NCBI GenBank assembly: GCA_037039925.1
Contig: JAXRKP010000024.1
Coordinates: 424,501-488,500, forward strand
Direction: 5' to 3'
Length of the DNA: 64,000 nt
Origin: Doris montereyensis
Taxonomy: Eukaryota; Mollusca; Gastropoda; Nudibranchia; Dorididae
Positions within the stretch are counted from its first letter, which is position 1. Each line of letters begins with the position of its first letter. Both the position numbers and the translations under genes were made by a program. The notes beneath the pieces are model-generated. The model saw nothing but the letters and a program-made list of their open reading frames with translations, made no database searches and was not told the origin of the DNA. Shown here one piece after another: positions 60,201 to 64,000 of the stretch.

Positions 60201-62702
60201 ATCCATTTTATTTGATTTAGGATATTATGATTATGATGATATATCTACACTACAACTACACCAAGGATAATAAATAATCTTCAAAGATGAAAAAACTGAT
60301 AAACTTTGGTTCAACCCTTTGTCAGATGACAAACACAAAGCGATTTTAATAACTAAAGGTAGTTGTTGATATTGCAGGTAGTGTGCAGTTGTAAGGCAGC
60401 TGTCTTGATAATCGGGCACTCGGTAGTCCAGAGGCAAGGTGTCAGCCTCTTAACCAAAAGGAAGTGGGTTTGAGCCCCACCAAAGAGCAAAATCTACCAC
60501 CCCCCCTGGTCCAAGTAGATGGATCGACACCTAGTCCCATCAGAGACGGATGTTAAAAAGGAGGTCCTGTGTGCAGATCACAACACTCTGTGCACGTTAA
60601 AGATCCCTTGGCTGTTTACTGGGCAGTCCGGGCAAAATTAAAATCCTACCAAAAAAACCCAAGATCACTTTAGTTGTGGATGTGTCAAATCATATGAAAA
60701 ATCTTGATAATCAAATATCAATATCATAGTGAATTTATTCTTCTTGTGAAAACAACTTGATTCTAGATTGTCATATGCATATGTGTGTGGGTATGTGGGA
60801 AAACAAAATGGACATCATGCTATAATGGAAGTGAGGTCGCTCATGAAATGTAAAACTATGCAATCGTGATAGGCTTTTTTAGCAAGACCTCCAAAATCCC
60901 GTTAACCATTTGAACAAGTACAGAATATATTACAGATGGATGAGGGCAGTCCAAAAGTTGTTTTATCTACATGAATATTTTCGGTCACTAGACCTGAACA
61001 TGTCAGCTTAAAATTGTAAAAAAATTCTGCCATTAAATTAAAAAGTAGGAATAGATAAATTTGAATATTTTGTTTAAAATTCACAAATCAGGAATTGACG
61101 AGAACAATTTTTAATTAATTTCTATAAAGCAAGAGCTCTATTCTCATTCTGTATCTTGTTATGTTAATTTTATTTAAAAAATTTTCACAGAGTGAAGAGA
61201 AGTTTTAGTTTGATGGTATTGGAAATAGGCCTGAAGCGTAGCAGAAATTGTGTCAATAATATCAGCTTTAGGATTGAGTCAGTTAGTGGGCTGTTGGCAG
61301 ACGCTACTGGTAGCTCCTAATTTCTTCCTTTCACTCTCTTACTTATCCTTTCATCCCCTGAGATCATCGTAAATGGTGGACAGGATAAATTCCAATTAAA
61401 TTTAAATAAACAAACAAATTGAGTCAGTCAAGAAGAAAAGTTTTAGTCTTTCTTCCTTCTTTATCAGTTCCCATTCTACTTTCTGGTGTATGGGTTTAGA
61501 TGCCCCAAATAATCTTTCTCAAGACAACCCAGTACTGACATTATCTGTTTCCTAGTTTACAAAGTACAGAGCTGAAATTGTAATCGTAATAAATACATGT
61601 GTTTTTTCAGGAGCTTGAATGCATCAATAAAGAAGATTTAAAAGCCATGTTCGTGAAGGAGGTCATGACACTTACTTTGGCTCTTCTAGCTCGAACGGAC
61701 GTTTTATCTCTTGTAAGTACTCACATTATCAGTTGTATTTTATCCTTTATTGTAAATGGTCATAAATAAATATGAATTAAATGCACTGATTTTATTATTG
61801 TTAATCATTGTTATTGTCAAATTGTTGTATTTATATCTGTTTTTTATTTCTAGTGAAAATTTCATGAGAAAAGTTCAATAAAAAATTATTTTTTTAAAAA
61901 GGGAAGAAAGAAAGAAAAAAAAAGAAAAGATGTGAATCATGATTTAACATCCAATGAAAATCTCTGAATCTAGGGATTTATCACCATGGTGATCATTCCC
62001 TCGTGACGTGCAGTCTCTCAAGATTTCTAAAAAATGTGACTTTTGATTTTGAGTTGTAAGTATAAATCTTCTAACAGTCACTACAGCTTTATTTAAACAT
62101 TTATTCTAAAACTGTTTTCACCAGTCTGTAGATTTTGAAATTCCCTTTTAGACGGTATATTGGTATGCAATGCTACATTGATTGTTGTGTAGGAAAAAAC
62201 TATTTTGATATTAAAAAAGTTCACTTACTTTTGAGTATATATGTGGTTAACATGATCAAAATATCCTTGTTTTTTAAGACATTTTCTAAAAATATTCATT
62301 GCCACGCATTTCATAGGTGATTGGTGGGTGCTGCCAAGTGGTAGGGCCTACTTCTTTTCACTCATTTTTTATCATCATAATTCACTCTGAGATGTACGCA
62401 TATGGTGGGCGGGCATAATTTTAAATAAACTTATAAGCAAAAGCTATGGGTTTGAGAAAAAAATTTTTTTTGACAATGCAATTTGGTCTATGGCATGTAT
62501 GTGGTGTGGTTTCTTCAGAACGGTAGAGATATGCAAGGTGATAGAAATAAGAAAAGTTACTGTTCATATTATAATGATTTTTCAAATTTTATTCACAGGA
62601 CAATTTTGGAGGTAACGTGAAAGTGAAGTTATTGGAGGTTAAATCAAAAATGAATACGGACTCGAAGCGCTTGGCCAACAAGATAATTGCTGCTCTAGAC
62701 AG
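35271..62702 (+). CDS. MYBBP1A: MYBBP1A (DNA polymerase V/phi family), exons 1-33, C-terminus beyond window
   Basis: Known role: MYBBP1A/Pol5p is a nucleolar HEAT-like repeat protein needed for rRNA synthesis and processing; in vertebrates it also binds Myb and acts in p53 and NF-kB control. Despite the family name it is not an active polymerase. Seen here: 33 exons in one phase chain from ATG 35,271, about 1,090 residues (human 1,328). Landmarks in order are LNRLIRGLGSGR (exon 2), IDWCLRQLQLM and FLRFGFFK (exon 13), EPQWMEVLTEILLQLLSLQS (exon 20, the strongest match), a long Asp/Glu tract (exon 21), KKAREEKKKELGNFRLR (exon 22) and VLDLVDVMIK (exon 23). The basic nucleolar-targeting tail must lie past the window. 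Six exons need small indels (2, 11, 21, 22, 23, 25), mostly missing homopolymer bases. Intron 9 uses a GC donor. Confidence 0.93.
35804..35910 (+). CDS. MYBBP1A: MYBBP1A exon 2, with frameshift
   Basis: Encodes EKEQITNYCLNRLIRGLGSG in one frame, then ARVGFSTALTL in the next, matching 'YALKRLITGLGVGRETARPCYSLAL'. One base is missing at GG (35,871-35,872): CGGG would give GREIARVGFS and a 36-codon exon in phase. Confidence 0.88.
36529..36621 (+). CDS. MYBBP1A: MYBBP1A exon 3
   Basis: 31 codons: LLRQQENLKTSQVFSSIRDK, LRADGHVFSKA. Splice sites are CTTTACAG and GCG|GTAAGT. Confidence 0.88.
36844..36915 (+). CDS. MYBBP1A: MYBBP1A exon 4
   Basis: 24 codons: EKAGLYLGRAFAFSCLIQAG, RVSQ. It is equivalent to 'RPALFANLFGVLALFQSGRL'. 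Confidence 0.9.
37250..37360 (+). CDS. MYBBP1A: MYBBP1A exon 5
   Basis: 37 codons: IDGNMMSSIIDEILSLAGKR, SYLKSVCSRTLENLISE. It fits the helical repeat 'KLLQALAQYQNHLQEQPRKALVDILSEV'. Confidence 0.88.
37808..37930 (+). CDS. MYBBP1A: MYBBP1A exon 6
   Basis: 41 codons: VSVEVFGEQIWPKIRDKLTP, then WEECTLDRVSLLLVVKDKFP. Splice sites are CATTAG and CCT|GTGAGT. Confidence 0.9.
38211..38300 (+). CDS. MYBBP1A: MYBBP1A exon 7
   Basis: 30 codons: EIVNKKFIKKHWGFPIFAEE, NDEKFAQAIV. Splice sites are CTCACAG and GTG|GTAAGT. Confidence 0.88.
38616..38712 (+). CDS. MYBBP1A: MYBBP1A exon 8
   Basis: NSNEKSDLVAEKIIPFILNN, then RDVSSIWSSLG. It ends with one base of a split Glu codon, which exon 9 completes. Confidence 0.87.
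39225..39370 (+). repeat. Short dispersed repeat, copy 1
   Basis: Block 'GTGGTTGGAAGGTGTTACTG' with 'GTAGGTCCTACTTCTTTCC' and a distal 'ACATGGTAGACAGG'. It recurs at 61,275 and 62,318 in other MYBBP1A introns. It looks like a SINE or MITE 3' part; family unknown. Confidence 0.5.
39952..40064 (+). CDS. MYBBP1A: MYBBP1A exon 9 (GC donor)
   Basis: EKVFGAATDKKQDLVSQRQL, QAVSILTKLVSLTTDTEQ. The donor is CAG|GCAAGT, the standard exception to GT. The phase chain to exon 10 supports it. Confidence 0.88.
40251..40346 (+). CDS. MYBBP1A: MYBBP1A exon 10
   Basis: 32 codons: IIDLTLIPSVMKLIFRDVTH, KHDPFAKAIDHM. Splice sites are ATTGCAG and ATG|GTAAGT. Confidence 0.9.
40347..41284. other. MYBBP1A intron 10, no feature seen
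   Basis: AT-rich. No recognisable repeat, frame or RNA motif. Confidence 0.5.
41285..41445 (+). CDS. MYBBP1A: MYBBP1A exon 11, with frameshift
   Basis: Begins MTVLCEKLK, then changes frame into NPRVHVLQIIRKVFEQEGA and RFVHSSHFLQIINL. The change lies at the AAAAA run at 41,308-41,312. One more A joins the two halves and makes 54 codons in phase. In the present sequence the first half runs into stops. Confidence 0.85.
41581..41930 (+). other. Possible mobile-element remnant in MYBBP1A intron 11
   Basis: Sequence unlike the surrounding AT-rich intron, with a reading such as GNKRTRALEQLAETAEKSSS. I suspect an old retroelement but cannot name a family. Confidence 0.3.
42133..42209 (+). CDS. MYBBP1A: MYBBP1A exon 12
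   Basis: LKQTEATEYVGVLIGIVKRQ, DDWNF and a split Leu codon. Equivalent to 'LSPPALQGYVAWLRAMFLQPD'. Donor TCT|GTGAGT. Confidence 0.9.
42700..44725 (-). mobile_element. LINE-A copy 4: internally deleted, both ends present
   Basis: In MYBBP1A intron 12. On the - strand it starts with the family 5' end at 44,725 and has two or more 5'-UTR repeats. The first part of the endonuclease follows (FGTWNVRAIN near 44,375, then FKVDVLAI). It then jumps straight to the EN-RT linker near 44,280, so most of EN is lost. RT follows (ILEMRLRKRVEDQIEEYQSG, FIDLEKAFDTVRRDELW), then LRWFGHVNRMNDNRIAK and the 3' end near 42,700. The RT also lost its FADD segment to frame damage near 43,450. Confidence 0.87.
44726..45413. 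other. Right part of MYBBP1A intron 12
   Basis: Unassigned sequence. At 45,217-45,238 there is a small palindrome (GGCCCTA...TAGGGCC), repeated in part as TTTAGGGCCGG near 45,270. No frame or boxes were seen. Confidence 0.4.
45414..45567 (+). CDS. MYBBP1A: MYBBP1A exon 13
   Basis: SKSKPKQEKQIDWCLRQLQL, then MACSQTQTSSEIQRSILSLF and LRFGFFKCNSK. Matches 'WIIFRLVSIVDSLHLEMEEALTEQVARFCLFHSFF'. Acceptor TCTTAG, donor AAG|GTCAAG. Confidence 0.92.
45568..46084. other. MYBBP1A intron 13, no feature seen
   Basis: T-rich non-coding sequence; open frames here are chance in a T-rich strand. Confidence 0.5.
46085..46184 (+). CDS. MYBBP1A: MYBBP1A exon 14
   Basis: CNTEIGFASDSNAKQLCESF, FFKSLDHLSTLNT. 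Equivalent to 'FSFPLENQAREAVSSAFFSLLQTLST'. Splice sites are TTTCAG and ACAG|GTAAAA. Confidence 0.92.
46508..46578 (+). CDS. MYBBP1A: MYBBP1A exon 15
   Basis: DQHKKADHLSNYLELLTYIA, QYLQ. Splice sites are TTTTCAG and CAG|GTAGCC. Confidence 0.9.
47520..47609. repeat. 28-bp inverted repeat (hairpin) inside LINE-A copy 5
   Basis: The left arm starts TGAAAAGAAAGCGTGCTACC (47,520-47,547). The right arm (47,582-47,609) reverse-complemented starts TGAAAAGAAAGTGAGCTACC. 25 of 28 positions match, with a spacer of about 34 bases. The spacer contains an inverted copy of the target motif TACACCAATC. Confidence 0.8.
47570..47665 (+). other. tRNA-like Pol III promoter unit
   Basis: 'TAGCTCGGTTGGTAGCTC' fits an A box and 'GGTCGCGGGTTCGAACCCC' fits a B box about 60 bases on. 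It overlaps the right arm of the hairpin. It is not a foldable tRNA by eye and is probably a SINE head. Confidence 0.55.
47944..48270 (+). mobile_element. SINE-3 copy (tRNA-headed)
   Basis: The head has 'GTTGTAGCTGAACCGTAGTG' and the B box 'GGTTCAAGCC'. The body includes 'GAATGAGTGCCCAGCATTAG', 'GACCTTGTCAGAG', 'CTTTGAATGAAATGGCGCC' and 'GCCGGTGGGCCTG'. A second, more decayed copy lies at 54,206. Confidence 0.7.
48441..48491 (+). CDS. MYBBP1A: MYBBP1A exon 16
   Basis: 17 codons: SLVTCKKMSTITSWSDE. Splice sites are CCACAG and GAG|GTAAAC. Confidence 0.82.
48808..49118 (-). mobile_element. SINE-2 copy, minus strand
   Basis: Reverse complement of the whole SINE-2 unit. The body has 'TATAGCGCGAAGTGG' and 'CTTTCCCAAGGAACACAACG'; the head is visible as 'CCTAGTCTGGCAGCCTAAGC'. 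Confidence 0.82.
49239..49289 (+). CDS. MYBBP1A: MYBBP1A exon 17
   Basis: 17 codons: MQSLWTRTFKRIDSLSK. It fits 'QAWDRMLQTLKEL'. Splice sites are TTTCAG and AAG|GTACTT. Confidence 0.83.
49290..49920. other. MYBBP1A intron 17, no feature seen
   Basis: AT-rich non-coding sequence without a recognisable element. Confidence 0.5.
49921..50028 (+). CDS. MYBBP1A: MYBBP1A exon 18
   Basis: 36 codons: GKISIERNQEMAFLLLYLYM, GFHMLTDFKTSSELLQ. Equivalent to 'AEARAAAFQHLLLLVGIHLLKSPAESCDLL'. Confidence 0.9.
50336..50560 (-). mobile_element. SINE-2 copy, minus strand, head decayed
   Basis: 'GGCCATTATAGCCTATAGAG', 'GGTGATAATAATCACCTCC', and 'AGAACACAACGTCAGACC' match the SINE-2 body in reverse. Confidence 0.75.
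50800..50818 (+). repeat. Poly-G tract (19 G)
   Basis: Uninterrupted G run on the sense strand of MYBBP1A intron 18. Confidence 0.7.
50966..51035 (+). CDS. MYBBP1A: MYBBP1A exon 19 (basic linker)
   Basis: DVFVCEEKSSAKGKKSNKKN, ANE. Lysine-rich, equivalent to 'CIRKSLGEKPRRSRTK'. Donor GAAG|GTGGGC; the split Glu is completed in exon 20. Confidence 0.88.
51149..51262 (+). repeat. (TC)n microsatellite
   Basis: About 38 perfect TC units to 51,224, then an imperfect CT-rich tail. It lies in MYBBP1A intron 19. Confidence 0.95.
51714..51856 (+). CDS. MYBBP1A: MYBBP1A exon 20 (most conserved block)
   Basis: EPQWMEVLTEILLQLLSLQS, HLARVVSSMVFKLIVPHLNA, EAVQLVVQ. It matches 'EPPWVEVLVEILLALLAQPSHLMRQVARSVFGHICSHLTPRALQLIL' almost residue by residue and fixes the gene's identity. 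Confidence 0.96.
51944..52170 (-). mobile_element. SINE-2 copy, minus strand
   Basis: 'TTCTATAGCATGAAGCGG', 'CCTGGCCAGGACGCTAGTC' and 'CTTTCCCAAGGAACACAACG' match the SINE-2 body. The head is cut short before 'ACTGACGCCAC'. Confidence 0.8.
52602..52896 (+). CDS. MYBBP1A: MYBBP1A exon 21 (acidic tract), with frame disruption
   Basis: Starts TLIPKKATQDDAGG, then a long Asp/Glu run (EEDDEEGGSSDEEELLDED, DDDNDEDEHDEEDSDEEEE) to VDEKFRN. The frame then shifts and resumes as GSAGVPDENETEEEE. Vertebrate MYBBP1A has the same acidic stretch in this position. The break lies within 52,833-52,850. One extra base, or two missing bases, would explain it. The second option restores a plausible VKEALGSAG reading. 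Confidence 0.88.
52897..53788. other. MYBBP1A intron 21, no feature seen
   Basis: AT-rich, with short TTTATA repeats near 53,130. No element recognised. Confidence 0.5.
53789..53923 (+). CDS. MYBBP1A: MYBBP1A exon 22, with frame disruption
   Basis: DLPDLSDSEMFKLDEVLAEV, then a stop in frame. The next frame gives TKEEIRGKKAREEKKKELGN, FRLR. It is equivalent to 'DEAMMALDQSLASLFAEQKLRIQARRDEKNKLQKEK'. The break is at TTTTAG (53,847-53,852). Confidence 0.87.
54052..54205 (-). mobile_element. SINE-2 fragment, minus strand
   Basis: 'GGCCCATTGAGCCGGAGCG', 'TATCCCAGTTTCTATAGC' and 'GGACAGGATGCTAGTCTGAC' match the SINE-2 3' body. It abuts SINE-3. Confidence 0.75.
54206..54465 (+). mobile_element. 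SINE-3 copy, decayed
   Basis: Shares 'TGGTTTAAATCTAAGC', 'AATGAGTATCCGGCTAAAGG', 'TTTTTTGAATGAAATGGC' and 'AATGAGCCCAG' with the copy at 47,944. The body is diverged and the A box is poor. Confidence 0.6.
54924..54979 (+). CDS. MYBBP1A: MYBBP1A exon 23, with frame disruption
   Basis: RVLDLVDVMIKR matches 'RVLDLVEVLV'. To join exon 24 (DLLRPLL) the end must read EHSGHFIF, one frame over. The break is at AAGCGAAC (54,952-54,959), where two missing G bases or one extra base would fit. Confidence 0.82.
55148..55257 (+). CDS. MYBBP1A: MYBBP1A exon 24
   Basis: DLLRPLLLLILTSRGVEEQS, ARDKAKSLFNLLKSMQR. Matches 'ELLEPLLSIIRRSLRSSSSKQEQDLLHKTARIF'. Confidence 0.9.
55820..55895 (+). CDS. MYBBP1A: MYBBP1A exon 25, one base short
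   Basis: GVTDTGHSPEEQLEIFQELI, DLART. The exon is open in this frame, but its first bases do not match the phase left by exon 24 unless one G is missing from the GG at 55,820-55,821. Confidence 0.82.
56115..56164 (+). CDS. MYBBP1A: MYBBP1A exon 26
   Basis: VNDPSQLPIIAMACSIV, equivalent to 'SCLDLNLVTRVYSTAL'. Splice sites are CATCAG and GTG|GTAATT. Confidence 0.82.
56624..56691 (+). CDS. MYBBP1A: MYBBP1A exon 27
   Basis: IKTSKVDCLETLSETLTNVV, NK and a split Lys. Splice sites are TAACAG and AA|GTGAGT. Confidence 0.82.
56692..57432. other. MYBBP1A intron 27, no feature seen
   Basis: AT-rich, with repeated AGATCTAGAT-like motifs around 56,890-57,050. No element recognised. Confidence 0.5.
57433..57484 (+). 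CDS. MYBBP1A: MYBBP1A exon 28
   Basis: QSKPLPAFFSSLFESES, equivalent to 'SPLTVPMFLSLFSRHP'. Splice sites are TTACAG and TCA|GTAAGT. Confidence 0.87.
57870..57893 (+). repeat. (AAT)n microsatellite
   Basis: About eight AAT units in MYBBP1A intron 28. Confidence 0.85.
58201..58344 (+). repeat. 72-bp perfect tandem duplication
   Basis: Two identical units starting TATTTAAATCGATTTAGAAG, period 72. It lies in MYBBP1A intron 28 and is not coding. Confidence 0.93.
58612..58683 (+). CDS. MYBBP1A: MYBBP1A exon 29
   Basis: 24 codons: ISFHSLSSILLTCLSSKEAK, THSR. Fits 'QSLLPILVQHITGPVRPRHQ' in position. Splice sites are TTTCAG and CGG|GTAAAA. Confidence 0.83.
59100..59147 (+). CDS. MYBBP1A: MYBBP1A exon 30
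   Basis: 16 codons: TLCCSLLASLAKKSGN. Splice sites are TTCCAG and AAT|GTAAGT. Confidence 0.82.
59148..60120. other. MYBBP1A intron 30
   Basis: Holds a 19-base G tract at 59,400-59,418. Otherwise AT-rich without a recognisable element. Confidence 0.5.
59400..59418 (+). repeat. Poly-G tract (19 G)
   Basis: Uninterrupted G run on the sense strand in MYBBP1A intron 30. Confidence 0.7.
60121..60180 (+). CDS. MYBBP1A: MYBBP1A exon 31
   Basis: 20 codons: LSSDSSKSQWMFEAASLVSK. Splice sites are TTACAG and AAG|GTTTGT. Confidence 0.82.
60278..60345 (-). repeat. Degraded relative of the hammerhead-like repeat
   Basis: On the - strand it reads 'CTGACAAAGGGTTGAACC', then 'AAAGTTTATCAG'. The layout matches the 30,282 repeat, but the GAAAC block is damaged. 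Single copy. Confidence 0.35.
60410..60695 (+). mobile_element. SINE-1 copy
   Basis: The head 'GGCACTCGGTAGTCCAGAGG' and the B box 'GGGTTTGAGCCCC' precede the full SINE-1 body ('GTAGATGGATCGACACC', 'AACACTCTGTGCACG'). Confidence 0.82.
61275..61400 (+). repeat. Short dispersed repeat, copy 2
   Basis: 'GACGCTACTGGTAGCTCCTA' and 'TCGTAAATGGTGGACAGG'. Same layout as at 39,225. Confidence 0.5.
61455..61556 (-). mobile_element. LINE-A 3' end fragment
   Basis: 'TTTATCAGTTCCCATTCTAC', 'GGTGTATGGGTTTAGATGCC' and 'TCTGTTTCC' are the last ~100 bases of LINE-A on the - strand. It is an extremely truncated insertion. Confidence 0.8.
61611..61712 (+). CDS. MYBBP1A: MYBBP1A exon 32
   Basis: 34 codons: ELECINKEDLKAMFVKEVMT, LTLALLARTDVLSL. 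Splice sites are TTTCAG and CTT|GTAAGT. Confidence 0.85.
61713..62598. other. MYBBP1A intron 32
   Basis: AT-rich. The only element I see is the short dispersed repeat at 62,318. Confidence 0.5.
62318..62430 (+). repeat. Short dispersed repeat, copy 3
   Basis: 'GTGATTGGTGGGTGCTGCC', 'GTAGGGCCTACTTCTTTTC', and 'CATATGGTGGGCGGGC' match the copies at 39,225 and 61,275. Confidence 0.5.
62599..62702 (+). CDS. MYBBP1A: MYBBP1A exon 33 (last one in the window)
   Basis: DNFGGNVKVKLLEVKSKMNT, DSKRLANKIIAALD and two bases of an Arg codon before GTTTGT. At least one more exon, with the basic C-terminal tail, must follow beyond 64,000. Confidence 0.85.
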
Positions 62703-62721
62703 GTTTGTCTTTTGAAATTCT

Positions 62722-64000
62722 TTCTTTCTTTCTTTCTTTATCAGTTCCCATTCTACCTTTCGGTGTATGGGTTCAGATGCCCGAGTTGATCTTTCTCCAG
62801 GATGCCCTGTCCTGGCATTTTCTGTTTCCTTCCAAAAATGTTAAATTTCTATGCTTCCATGCCTCTTTTATATCTCCTTTCCACTTTCTCCGAGGTCTGC
62901 CTTTTGTTCTTTTACCTTGGGCTTTAGCACTGTATATTGCTTTACCTATTCTATTGTCATTCATTCTGTTTACATGCCCAAACCATCTCAATTGATTTAT
63001 TTCTATCTTAGTTTTTATGCCATCTGCATTGGTTTGATCTATTGTTGTGTTTCTGATTTTGTCTCTTTTAGTTTTCCCTACTACTCTTCTTAGATATTTC
63101 ATTTCAGCTGCTTGTACTCTACTGTATTCTCTACTGTCTAAGGTCCAGGTTTCACTGCCATAGAGGAGAGTAGGGCAATAAACTGTGTTGTATACTGCCA
63201 TTTTGGTTTTTGTTGACAATTCTTGTTTACCTACAAATGCCTTTCCTAGATGGTTATATATTGCACTTGCCATTTGGATTCTCTGGCTGATTTCTTCTCT
63301 TAGTTTTCCCTCAGAGTTAATTATTACTTCTAGGTAATTGTAGCTGTGAACTTGTTTTAAATTCTCCTTGCCCAATTTAAGATTTTGTGTTTTAGCTTCC
63401 CTAGTTACTAGCATTGTTTTGGTTTCTTTGCATTTACTCTCATTCCTTTTTTATTTAGTTCATTGTTCATAATGTTGATATTCGACTGAAGGTCACTTTC
63501 TGATTTTTCAAACAGAATTAAATCATCGGCAAATGAAAGCATTGATACATTTACTGGTTTGAGTTTCCACATACCTACATTCATTTTCTTCATTTTTGAG
63601 GATGCCTTTGCGACTGAATCCATAAATGTGTGAGAAACAAAAGTGGACTTAGGATACAATCCTGTCTTACTCCTATATCTACATCAAATTCTGCAGATAT
63701 GTTTCCAACTACTCTCACTGCACATGTTGGTTTATTGTAAAAACTTTTAATGGCTTCTATTAAATTTTGCTCTACATTGTGTTCTTTTAAGGAATGTCAT
63801 AGTTTGTCCCTCCTCACAGTGTCAAATGCCTTTTCTAAGTCAATAAAACACAGGTGTTTCTCTCAGGAATTTTTTCTATTATTTGTCTAATTGTAAGTAT
63901 GTGATCTTGTACACTTCTTCCTGGTCTAAATCCACTCTGATGCACTTCAATCTGATCCTCTACTCTTTTCCTTGTCTCATTTCCAGTATCCTGGCATATA
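62722..64000 (-). mobile_element. LINE-A copy 6, cut by the window edge
   Basis: In MYBBP1A intron 33. The 3' end follows an (AAAG)n run (TTTC on +). On the - strand it carries the longest intact LINE-A C-terminus (62,773-63,414: NLKLGKENLKQVHSYNYLEV to GRPRRKWKGDIKEA). RT follows with LSFADDLILFEKSE (63,408-63,659), then further RT to the window end. It is the best-kept copy of the 3' half. Confidence 0.9.

Overview
This is a eukaryotic, AT-rich, intron-rich animal genomic window with many retrotransposons. Two conserved nuclear genes lie head-to-tail on the + strand. Both have many short coding exons with standard GT-AG introns, and their introns are full of decayed non-LTR retrotransposons, tRNA-headed SINEs and small DNA transposons. 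The gene content and repeat style suggest an invertebrate, and I would guess a lophotrochozoan such as a mollusc. That placement is an inference and is not proven by the window.

Region 1 (about 1-22,277): DTL (CDT2, denticleless), the WD40 substrate receptor of the CRL4 ubiquitin ligase. Exons 2 to 15 can be placed in phase from 759 to the stop at 22,277. The first exon, with the start codon, is upstream or was not recognised. The seven-bladed propeller is encoded up to 18,675. One large exon carries a disordered Ser/Pro-rich tail, and the last exon carries a C-terminal PIP box. The introns hold a LINE-A copy on each strand, a LINE with a PHD-like finger, two Tigger/pogo-like elements with recognisable CENP-B-type DNA-binding remnants, a 408-bp TIR element, and SINEs.

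Region 2 (22,278-35,270): intergenic. It contains diverged ~240-bp tandem repeats, two adjacent tRNA-headed SINEs, a degenerate Merlin (ISXO2-like) transposase on the - strand, and a short ORF with a signal peptide. It also contains a ~212-bp direct repeat pair with a hammerhead-like core on the - strand, a LINE whose 3' end is expanded into a ~66-bp minisatellite, and a second, antisense LINE.

Region 3 (35,271-64,000): MYBBP1A (DNA polymerase V/phi family), a nucleolar protein of ribosome biogenesis and transcription. Thirty-three coding exons can be placed in a continuous phase chain from the start codon at 35,271 to 62,702. The basic C-terminal tail lies beyond the window. The introns hold LINE-A copies 4 to 6, including internally deleted derivatives, many minus-strand SINEs, and microsatellites.

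The two genes have no operon-like link, although both act in proliferating cells (replication licensing control and ribosome production). Across both genes, nine exons or sites need a small indel to keep the conserved reading frame. Most look like one base missing from a homopolymer, which points to residual assembly error rather than two dead genes. I found no clearly new biological system. The best leads are the hammerhead-like tandem repeat, the internally deleted LINE-A derivative with a tRNA-like insert and target duplication, and the LINE-tail minisatellite.
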